A stretch of DNA of 64,000 nt, taken from contig OZ037864.1 of the NCBI GenBank assembly GCA_964035575.1, positions 992,001-1,056,000 of the forward strand, written 5' to 3'. The DNA is from Rhynchopus sp. YZ270_cl-10 (taxonomy: Eukaryota > Euglenozoa > Diplonemea > Diplonemida > Diplonemidae). Positions 55,252 through 64,000 of the stretch are shown here, piece by piece. Each line of letters opens with the position of its first letter. Positions within the stretch are counted from its first letter, which is position 1. The translations under genes were made by a program, and so were the position numbers. A model generated the notes under the pieces. The model was not told the DNA's origin. It searched no databases and worked only from the letters and a program-made list of their open reading frames with translations.

Positions 55252-56942
55252 ATGTCTCGCGAATACGATGACGTTGACAGTGCTGATGGTTCCAAAGCAA
55301 GCGGCGCAGGGTCTGCAGTGGTTGCGGACGACCTGGAGCCTGGGGCAGGCATCATGACCTCTGTGGTGAACCTGGTGAACAACACTGTCGGGGCAGGGCT
55401 CTTCTCTTTGCCATGGTGCATGAAGCAGTCGACCTTGGGGACGGGGCTCTTGATCATGACGTTGATGTGCTTCTTGAACGGAATCTCCTTCATTCTGCTT
55501 GCATGGTGCTGCGAGCTTGCGGGAACCTGCTCCTACCTGAAGATGATGCAGAAGGCCTTTGGGAAGACTGGTGGCACCATTGCACAGCTTTGCGTGCTGT
55601 GCTATGGGATTGGGTCCTGCATCTCATTTGTTGTGCTTACCGGGGACTTTTTGGTGGCGGAGGACACAGGGTTGTTTGTGTCGTTGACGGATAATAGCAC
55701 ACTGCACTCCCGTCCCCTTATTGTTGTTGTTATCGCGACAACGGTGTTCCTGCCGTTGTCGATGTTGCGTAATCTGGCGCCTCTCAGGTACACTTCGTTT
55801 ATCTCGCTTCTTGGCTGCTTCTATGCAGGTATACTGTGTGTGTGGGGCTTTGCGCTTGACTCAAAGGATGTCTTCCCAAATGAAGCGCCCGCAGACGTAG
55901 TGAACACACCGTACTACCTGGAGCACAACCACTCCACAGACCCGGACTACTGGAGGAGCACCGTAGACTACTTCGGATTCCCCATTGGTGTCTTCGCGGC
56001 AGTGCCCCTCGTCAACGTGGCGTACACTTCGCACTACAACGCACCCAGGTACTACGCAGAACTGCGCGACAGAAGCATCTCCCGTTGGACCACTGTCATC
56101 TTGATTGTGCTCTGCTTCGTCCTCACCATCTATGCGATGACCGGTATGGAAAAAAAAAGTTTGAATGACATTAAACACACCATCCTCTGGATCCTGAAAC
56201 CGTTTTTTTTTTCTCAAAGCCTTTTTTGGACTGAGGCCCTTACAACACCACTTTCATAACAGGCATCACCGGATATCTTACCTTCGGAGAGAGTACCAAG
56301 GGAGACATCCTGAAGAACTTCTCCGACGACTGGGAGCCTGCTGTCGTGGCACGCCTTGCGCTCGCACTTCTCGTTATCTTCACGTTCCCGATGACGGCGC
56401 ACTTCATTCGCGACAGCATCATCGATTTGTACTGGAAGGGTGAGTACACTACTGACAACCTGCCGTTCAAACCGTTCTTTCTTATTACCGTGGCGATTGT
56501 GATTGTAAGCAGCGCTGTGGGTGCGTCTGTGACCAAGGTGGAAGATGTGTTGGCATATAAGGGTGCCATTTTTGGATCGGGGATGGTATACATCTTCCCA
56601 CCACTTATGTTTGCGATGCTGAAGCGGCGGATAGCTTTGGGCGAGCTGCCTGAACCATTTGAAGCTGCACGTGAACACATAGAAGAAGAACACGGCCTCG
56701 TCAAGCCCGTCGGAAACAACGGCAGAAACGGGTCAGCCCAACTCACCGAAACCCAAGCCCTCCTCAAAGAACAAAACCAAGACGGGCCCGGAGAAACCCC
56801 TGTCCTCACCCAAATCAAACTCGTCATGATGGACAGAAAATACATTTTTATGACCCTCCTCGTCATCTGGGGTGTCGTCACAGGGTTTCTCGGAGTGATC
56901 GTCACAGCACTCAAGCAGGCTGGTGTTCTCTCTACAGATTAA
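55252..56942 (+). CDS. Amino acid/auxin permease-family transporter
   Basis: Exons are 55252-56143 and 56263-56942 (phase 1; intron GTATGG...AACAG), giving 523 residues. It belongs to the AAAP (SLC36/38-like) family of proton- or sodium-coupled amino acid transporters. The N-terminal tail (about 30 residues, acidic) precedes the family signature in TM1: VVNLVNNTVGAGLFSLPW. About eleven hydrophobic segments follow. The splice junction falls within TIYAMTG|ITGYLTFGE, a conserved loop-helix motif of this family (GYLTFG). A cytosolic loop of about 60 residues (PFEAAREHIEEEHGLV and onward) lies before the last membrane segment, and the protein ends LKQAGVLSTD. Substrate unknown; plasma, vacuolar or lysosomal membrane are all possible. 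Confidence 0.92.
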
Positions 56943-57669
56943 ATGAAAAAGAGGGGGGCCAAATTATACCAAAAAGAACCTTCATCTTTGTCGAAAAATT
57001 GATAAATATGTTCTCAAAAAAAAGCGGAATTTCTTTGGCGGTCAGTTTTATGGAAATAGCAACAAAAAAAAAAAACGCTGGTCTACAGAAATGACATCTC
57101 AGACCCACTGAACATATCGTTTCCATCGTAAGCCAAAAAAAAAAAAAAGAAAAGAAATGGGGAGCAGAGGGGGTGGGGTAGAGAAATTGAAAGTCATGGT
57201 GATTTTTTTTTTTAAAACGCTACGTCCAGAGATTTTGTCTGACAAAGTTCCTGGATAGCGTAAACAAATGAATTCTGTCTATTGGGGGTTCACCGGGGTA
57301 CTTATATTCGGCGAATTAGCTGTCTAAATAGGGATTCCCAGGGGGGAAAAAGTTGAATGCAACACGCCCCCCAAACCCCTAAATTTTCGCCTTTTTTGTC
57401 GTTTTTGCAGTTTTTGTTTTGTTTTTTGAAAATGAATACAAAAAAGGAAAATGTGTCAAAGAACCTAGCTCATCGGGCTCTCTTTATCTCTCACTCTTTT
57501 GTGGAAGTGTTTCATGTCGAATTTGCGATATCTGTATTTTTTTTGAGTGAGAGTCGAGTTCAGGACGTGCCATTATGTGCCCGTAAAGAGTATTTTTGTT
57601 GCATTTTTCGGGTTTAACTGCAATGTATTATCAGGGAGTTTTCTTAAAAAAGGGGGTAGGTAAGGAACA
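56943..57669. other. Spacer
   Basis: AT-rich with homopolymer runs; nothing recognised. Confidence 0.45.
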
Positions 57670-57978
57670 ATGAAACGCAGGCAAAACGTTGCAAAACATA
57701 GTGAACGGTTTGCTGGTATCATTTCAGGAGGAAAATGGTAAAGAGTATGGAGGAATGGCCGCTTTTATTTTATTTTTCTCATCAGTTTTTTTTTTAAATA
57801 TCTTTCATTCATTTTTTTTATCAACAGTCTACAGCTGTACTCGGAACAGCTTGGTAGAAGAAAAGAAGGGACCGGACGATCTTCCCTTGACTACCCTCCT
57901 CACTGCCTTGGAGGTGGTACGGTTGTCGCACCTCTCGCTCCGCCTTTGGGAGGAGACTTTTTGTTAGTGGGTACATGA
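57670..57978 (+). CDS. Possible small two-exon gene, 72 residues
   Basis: Model: exon 57670-57737 (ATG, phase 2 end), intron 57738-57827 (GTAAAG...ATCAACAG), exon 57828-57978. The product starts MKRRQNVAKHSERFAGIISG and ends in a Gly/Pro-rich PLAPPLGGDFLLVGT. Frame and phase agree across the junction and exon 2 has more GC than its surroundings, but the 5' splice site departs from GTATGK and I recognise no family. It may also be a fragment of an old gene. Confidence 0.35.
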
Positions 57979-59204
57979 TTTTTTTTTCTCATTTTCGCAC
58001 CCCTCTTTGCACAAGGCAAACTAATAACTATGGAGTAGCCACCTTAGAGTGGAGCACACTCTAGGGTGGCCACACTAATACAACCAAGTTTTCAATAACA
58101 AAAACAAAAAAAATTGATGCAGCCGTCATTCCCTTTTTAACGTGACTTGAGCACTGTGAGGCTTACTGGTGTGGCTGAAGGGAGTTGCTATTTTGGGGTC
58201 GCCGGCCACACTTACCTTCAACTTTTCTCTTTGTTTTTGTTTTTTGGATTTTAAATCAAACAATTTGCCCCTTACGCACATACCCCCCACTGTCACAAAA
58301 AAAACAGCAAGTAAAATGTCCCTCTTTTTCAGGATGTTTTAGTTGCTCTTCTGCGTTTACAACGAATTGTGTTGAATAACCGCAAACCCCCCCAAACCCA
58401 CCGTTCCGTTACGTTATTTGGATCTTTTTTATTTTATTTTTATTTTTGCAGTGACTGCGCCCGCCGAGGCGTTTACACTTTTCAACTTCTCTTTTTTCCC
58501 CCTCTCCTCCGATTCCATGATTATTATTTGCGTGTGTGTGTTCCTTGGAAAAATATGTGCCCCCGTACAGTACAACCACTCTATCTTATGAAAAATTTGT
58601 TATGTAGTTATGTAATGTGTGTTTCCCTCATTGTGTCTGTTTTACTCCATGACAAGAAAAGTGACGGATCGGAACAAAAAAAATAGTGAACGAAAAAAAG
58701 AGTTGAGGACGACCTACGTCTACACCTCTTCTGCAGTACGTAGGCTTCGGCCAACTTTGAGTACAGAACTTTGTTCCGTTTTTTTTTGGAGCGAAGTGAT
58801 TGTCGATACAACAAAAAACACGAAACGTCTCGAGAGCAGATGCTTCTGTAAAAAGGTGACTAAGCACTGTTCATCTCACATACTTCTCTTTTATACCTCT
58901 GACAAAACGTACATTCATTTGTATCTCTTTCACTCCGAGAATCCTAGAGGTGATGCCGTCAGCGAATCGTAAAATCCTATTTCGGAGATGGCATTTAGGA
59001 CCCTTTTAAACTGTGTAGTTGCCACACCCGGTTATCCACTTTTATCTTTCTTTTTCAAAGAGAATTTTGAAACTGCAAAACAAAACGAGAATCACATGGA
59101 CTCAAAACGAATCATTTTCCTGCATTTTTTCAACTTTCAACTAATCATTTTCCTCACCACCATCACCACCACCATCACCCAGAAACCCTAACATTACACA
59201 TGCG
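57979..59204. other. Spacer before the kinase gene
   Basis: Includes a 16-bp-arm hairpin at 58034-58071 (TAGCCACCTTAGAGTG...CACTCTAGGGTGGCCA), a GAGGCGTTTACACTTTTCAA fragment (58468) like the tail of repeat C, and a worn repeat-A copy at 58855-58880. No gene is supported. Confidence 0.5.
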
Positions 59205-61225
59205 ATGACAAACGCTACTATTGAAGAGAGGATAAAGGGGAGTCATGCGTTGCTTGCAAAGCTGCAGTGCCTGCAGCAGGAGAGGGTGTGCCTATTGAAG
59301 GGCAAAGAGGCAGCACCTACGATCAATGTTGCTGCGGACATACGGTCCATGGTGCTGCAACAGGGCTTGTACAATGCATCAAGCGCTGTCCTTGATGTGC
59401 TCCTCTCCGAGGGCGGCCTGCAGGACTTCGGCGACGCGCTGTGCACCTGGCTCGACACACGCGCCCCACAAGAACTGCGAGAATACATAGGCACGACACG
59501 CACCCGCCAACCGCCAACCTCTTCAGGCATCACAGCGCTGCCCACCTTAGTCCTGCCCAACGTATATGACAACCTTCCCGCAGGCTACGTCATCCCACCC
59601 ATGCCCACTTGCCACCCAACCCTCGACCTCAAACTCCCACCAGAGTATCTCCCAACGCAGAGGTTTCGTACGAATTCTGTTGTGACGCCAGTGTTGAGTG
59701 CTGCCGCAGTGACGCCGATAGTGACGCCAACAGTGGCGCCCACTCCGGTGCCGAAGGAGGAGGTGCCGAAGCAAGAGCTGCCCAAGGCAAGGCCAACTCC
59801 AGAGTTGACTCCAGTGGAGCCAGAGACGCCTACACCGGTCACCCCCCAGGTGGTGTCTGTTGCTGTCGCGCCCGTGCCAATTCAGACGCCCGTAGAGCCG
59901 GAAGCGGAAAAGGCAGCATCGCCAACACTAAACATCAAGTCCATGATGATGATGAAAACAAAAATGCACAAACGGCTCAACAAAGCGCAACAGCAGCTGC
60001 AAGAGAAAAAGCAAATCGTCAATGATTTCTTCGACAAGCTGGAGGGCAAAGGCGACCTCCCTGACGAAGAACCGGAGCAGGTACGCCAGCTGGGGAAGGG
60101 GTCGTATGGGGTTGTCGACCATGTCATCTACCGGAAGACGGGGCGCGAGGTGGCCAGGAAGACTGTTGTGTTGACACAGGACTCCTGCAGCTGTGTGTCG
60201 GAGGCGCAGTACCGGACACGCCAGATTGAACGCGAAATTCAGATGAGCGAGTTTGACTGTCCGTACATCCTGAAGTCGCTTGGGGTGTACGTGAACAGAG
60301 GCTTCAATGAGATCTATTTGGAGTCTACCCTTATGGATGGTGACCTCGAGTATTTGCTTGGACGCCTGCAGAAACGCATTCCGGACGTTCATGTGGCCTA
60401 CATCATCTTCTGCGTGACGTCTGCCCTGCAGTACCTGCACACTATGGACCGCTCCTACGAGGGTGGTGTCTCCAGCTTTGTGCACCGCGACCTGAAGCCA
60501 GACAACATCCTTCTGAACCGCCACGGCAACGTCCTTATGACAGACTTCGGTGTCTCAAAAGAGGTGAAGTCCGTCTCGGACCAGGTCCCTGCCACAGCAG
60601 TCGGCAACTACGCCTACATGGCACCAGAGACTATGACGTCCTCCTCCTACGCCCGTTCCTCCGACCTCTGGTCAGTAGGAATGATCACCCTGCATCTGAT
60701 GTGCGGCAAGCACCCCGTAGCAGCGCAAGGCTACGACCTCTGCCGGTGCATCCAGAAGTTCGATTTCAATGAGCCTGTAGGATGGCAGAAGCCCTCGGCA
60801 GCACCGGAGTGTTTGGGTATGGTTGTGGGCAGGTTGGGGGGGGGGGTATTTGTACACAGCGATTGTGTAGATGTCATGCAGGTGGTAATTATATGGGGTG
60901 CTAATGTAAACAACACAACAACAGAATTCGTGTCAAAGCTTCTCACCAAGCTGAGCAACCGAATGACTGCCGGCGAAGCGCTTCTGCATCCTATGCTCAC
61001 AGACTTTAAGGTATGGGCTACTTTTCTTTAAAAAGGTGACAAAGTGCGAGCGGATGGTTTACCGGCTCTTTTTTTGGCTTAATTTACCATATTGAATCAA
61101 CAAACTTGGATTGTGTTGTTGACCTGCGTCAACTTCCTTTGGTTCACATTATCACCACCATTCTCCCACAGTCATCGCTCGAAGAATTTACACCATGGGT
61201 AAGTTCTGCCTTTGCCGCTAGTTAG
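59205..61225 (+). CDS. Serine/threonine protein kinase with a long N-terminal extension
   Basis: Exons are 59205-60816, 60925-61010 and 61172-61225, giving 583 residues. The kinase domain (about 293-570) has the glycine loop LGKGSYG (296-302), VARK with Lys319, HRDLKPDN (427-434, catalytic Asp429), DFG (447-449) and MAPET. It resembles STE/MAPKK-like kinases in the activation-loop end (GNYAYMAPET), but the group is not certain. Residues 1 to about 95 are helical. Residues 100-245 are Pro/Thr/Val-rich, and 247-285 are basic and helical (KMHKRLNKAQQQLQ). Intron 1 is phase 1 and the splice restores the subdomain XI region (ECLEFVSKLLTKLSNRMTAGEALLHPML). The last exon as drawn ends TPWVSSAFAAS. 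A GTAAGT at 61199 could instead splice to an exon at about 61356 that overlaps the Hsp70 start. Confidence 0.9.
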
Positions 61226-61487
61226 AAAAACACACCCGGTTTCGCCTCTCTTCCAAAGTATCTACAACGAGACCTACACATTTTTCACCCCCCACTTCCC
61301 TATGTTTTGTTTGCTTCTTGACCTTTTCTCCCTCTGTTCCCACCCACACCGTACAGCAACACACAACACAACACAACACACACCACTTGACGGTAAAGGA
61401 CGCAAAAGAGCCTCCCACAGGACTGTACAAAAGCGCCCAGTCACAGGGGCAGGAGCAGAGGCTTTTTCCTTGGGGAGGGGTGAAGTC

Positions 61488-63725
61488 ATGGAGCGATACT
61501 GCCCGGTGATCGGGATTGATTTGGGGACCACAAATTCCGTGGTGTCGGTATGGGATGGGGAGCAGAACGTGGTGATCCGCTCGTACCAGCACGGCAGTCA
61601 TAAGCTTATCCCCAGTTTTGTTGCCTTCGAAAAAGGAACTGGCGACCGTTTGGTAGGGTATGTCAACGCTCCCCCACCCTTCACAACCCCTTCACAGATG
61701 GCCCGCATACGCGCAGTGGGAGAGAAACCCTGAAAACACCATTTTCTCTGCAAAGCGTCTCATTGGAAGACAGTTCGACGACCCGACTGTGGCAAGCTCA
61801 GTGAAGAAGCTTCCGTTCAAGATTGTGAACGCGAATGACAAACCTGCCTTTGAGGTGATTGGCCCGCAGGGGCTGTGCCAACAGACGCCCGAGCAGGTGG
61901 GGGCAGCGATTCTTAGCGAGCTGAAGAGCATGGCCTCGGACACGCTGCGAATGGAGGTGAAGGATGCGGTGATCACGGTGCCGGCGTACTTCAACAGCAT
62001 CCAGCGTGAGGCGACGAGGACTGCGGGGCGTATTGCAGGACTAAATGTGCGCTCCATCATCAACGAGCCGACCGCCGCCGCCCTTGCCTACGGGCTCATG
62101 TCCGACCAGGGCAAGGAGAAGCTCATCTGCATCTTCGATCTTGGAGGTGGTACCTTCGATGTGACCGTCATGCAGGTAAAGTCGAACGGCGACTTCGTCG
62201 TGAAGGCAACAGGCGGAGACTCGCATCTTGGAGGAGACGACTTCGACGACCGCCTCATGGACCACTTCATGAACGAATGGAAGCTCGACACGCTGTCGCC
62301 CTTCGACATGCAGAGACTGCGTAAGGCGTGCAAGGAAGTCAAGGAGTCGCTCTCTGACAACGCGGAGGTGCGTATGGAGCTTGATGGCTTTGCCGAAAGC
62401 AGCTACGAAATACGTGTGACACGTGCAAAGTTCGAGGTGCTGTGCAAAGACCTCTTCAAACAAGCGCTTGACACACTCCAGCAGGTCCTCCGCGAAGCCA
62501 GCGTGCGTGCAGAGGACATCGACGATGTTGTGCTCGTAGGAGGTAGTTGCAAGATGCGCAAGGTGCAGGCGATGATCTCCGACTTCTTCCAGCAGGAGCC
62601 GTACAAGAACATCAACCCCGATGAGGTGGTTGCCATGGGTGCCTCGTCGCGTGCCGCGCATCTCTACTCTCAGGACGAAAAGGCTGTTGACTTGTGGGAC
62701 GACAAAGGAAACACCCCCAACATCGGGCAGGTCACAGACGTCATCCCACTCTCGCTTGGTGTCGGTGTTGCTGGCGACGCGCTCTCCATCATCCTCCCGA
62801 AGAACACACCCATCCCGCACGACCGTCCCCTCACCCACGCGATGAACTACCGCACCATCACCGACAACCAAGAACTCTCACGTTGGAAGGTCTACCAAGG
62901 AGAGAACGAACGCGCATCCCTCAACTTCAAACTCGGGCAAATCGCCATCTCAAACCTCCCGCGAAAACCGAAGGGCGAGGTCTCTGTGCAGGTGTCCTTC
63001 TCATTCGACCCCACAGACGGTATCCTGAACATCAAGGCCGTGGTGTCTGGCTACCCCGACATGCGAACTTCAACCACAATCGAAAAACCCTGTGCCATCC
63101 CCGAGTCCGAGGTCATTAGCATGACCAACAACGAAAAGAAGATGGTCCAAAAAGAAAAGGACAGAAAGGTCCGCGACCTTAAACTTGCTGAGCTTCAGGA
63201 GCTTGCACAGGTTATCATGGAGAGCGAAGGTATGTGTTCTTTTGTTTCAAAAAAAAAAATTTTGCTCTGCCTCATGGTGTAAATTCGTGATCAGCAAATA
63301 CGTAAATAATTTTCCTGATCATTTCACAACTCCAACAAAACAGAATTCGACGACCCGAGCGTAGTGGAAGCTGCAAGAGACGTCTTTGAGTGGTGCGAAA
63401 ACAACGACTGGGCAGAAATACCCGCGATAGAAATGCAAAAGGATGAGGTACGTTTCACCCCTTACCCCTTCCCCCGCTCTTGCATTTGATACTTACTTTC
63501 TTTCGGACGCTTTTCTGAAAGTTTTGGATGCTTTCTTCTTTCAAGGTGACTAATCACGAGAGACTAAGAGATTCATCTTATAACCTTTTCTTCAGTTTCA
63601 ATGTGCTTTTTTCTTCACAATTTATTCACTTCATTACTTCCCGAAACACCCACAACCTTCCACCTAAACAGTTGTTGAAAGCCGCCGGTGCTGATGAAGA
63701 TGGCACTGAAGATGCACCCAGCTAA
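61488..63725 (+). CDS. HSP70: Divergent Hsp70 chaperone
   Basis: ATP-dependent chaperone. Exons are 61488-61657, 61698-63229, 63344-63447 and 63672-63725, giving 619 residues. Intron 1 is only 40 nt (GTATGT...TCACAG); removing it restores GDRLVG...NPENTIFSAKRLIGR. The three Hsp70 signatures are present: IDLGTTNS, IFDLGGGTFDVTV and VVLVGGSCKMRKVQ. The GTTNS form is commoner in DnaK/mitochondrial members, but there is no targeting peptide. It has no ER signal, no KDEL and no EEVD at the end (ends TEDAPS). The substrate-binding domain is divergent (VIPLSLGVGVAGDALSIILP instead of TPLSLGIET-like), and the C-terminal lid is short. Likely a cytosolic lineage-specific or Hsp110-like member rather than the main heat-inducible one. 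Intron 3 contains dispersed repeat A. Confidence 0.92.
63543..63584. repeat. Dispersed repeat A inside an Hsp70 intron
   Basis: AAGGTGACTAATCACGAGAG followed by ACTAAGAGATTCATCTTATA. It lies wholly in intron 3 of the Hsp70 gene, upstream of a T-rich stretch. Confidence 0.85.
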
Positions 63726-64000
63726 AGCCTATCACCCCACCCACCCGCAAACATCCACCCCTAAGCTCATTCAACAAAAAAAATCACTTCCATTGTAATT
63801 CATGTTCTCTTTTGTCACACCTGGGAGTGGCTAGGGTAGGTATTCTCGGATGCCGAAAAAAAAAAAGTAAAATAAAGGGAAGGGGGTGGGGGGCTGTGTC
63901 CTTCTTGCCCAGTCTCTCTTCGTGGTCTTTTATTCTTTTGTTGGAAAGACAATTTTCAAGTACACAGCGACTGTCCAAACCACCCCCTTTTTTTTTGAGA

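Noticed and set aside
62041-62871. 276-residue minus-strand open frame over Hsp70
   Set aside because: Shadow of the Hsp70 coding strand.

Overview
This window is nuclear DNA from a single-celled eukaryote. The coding regions are GC-rich, broken by spliceosomal introns and separated by long T- and A-rich spacers full of short dispersed repeats. The genes include an axonemal inner-arm dynein light chain (p28), an Arp2/3 subunit, calreticulin, a membrane desaturase, a FYVE-domain lipase and a very cysteine-rich surface protein. Together these point to a flagellated, actin-using protist with a working ER and endosomal system. Nearly all introns begin GTATGK (a few GTACGT, GTATGA, GTATGC, GTATAT, GTTTGY) and end in CAG, mostly 100-450 nt, with one clear 40-nt intron. 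A fornicate or other metamonad-like flagellate would fit, but that is only a guess.

Layout: 0-2.5 kb, the last codons of one calreticulin copy and a complete second copy; 3.8-5 kb, an OTU-type deubiquitinase; 5.3-5.9 kb, a GC-rich block of nested palindromes; 7.6-9.9 kb, a class-3 lipase fused to a FYVE finger; 9.9-12.9 kb, a 3-kb terminal-inverted-repeat (TIR) element; 14.4-15.4 kb, dynein light chain p28; 15.4-16.4 kb, a decayed Tc1/mariner transposon; 16.9-19.8 kb, a three-CCCH zinc-finger protein whose last exon completes a PABC/MLLE domain; 21.1-24.3 kb, three more TIR elements; 26.7-29.4 kb, an orphan protein and a small membrane protein; 31.7-32.7 kb, a four-finger RanBP2-type protein; 34.1-36.1 kb, a dCTP-pyrophosphatase-like protein with a long disordered tail; 37.1-40.8 kb, an uncertain minus-strand gene head to head with a metacaspase-like pseudoenzyme carrying a WW domain; 41.5-42.8 kb, a desaturase; 44.3-44.7 kb, a foldback element; 47.6-48.4 kb, ARPC3; 49.3-52 kb, the cysteine-rich membrane protein; 55.3-56.9 kb, an amino-acid permease; 57.7-58 kb, a possible 72-residue gene; 59.2-61.2 kb, a protein kinase; 61.5-63.7 kb, a divergent Hsp70.

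The genes are almost all on the + strand. They do not form an obvious pathway; they read as a mixed set of housekeeping, cytoskeletal, trafficking and signalling genes. The most unusual are the CCCH-MLLE protein, the metacaspase-like protein without its catalytic dyad, the lipase-FYVE fusion, and two TIR elements that share an internal core but have unrelated ends. Several families of 40-140 bp repeats recur across the spacers and inside introns. I recognised no retroelement or viral fossil.
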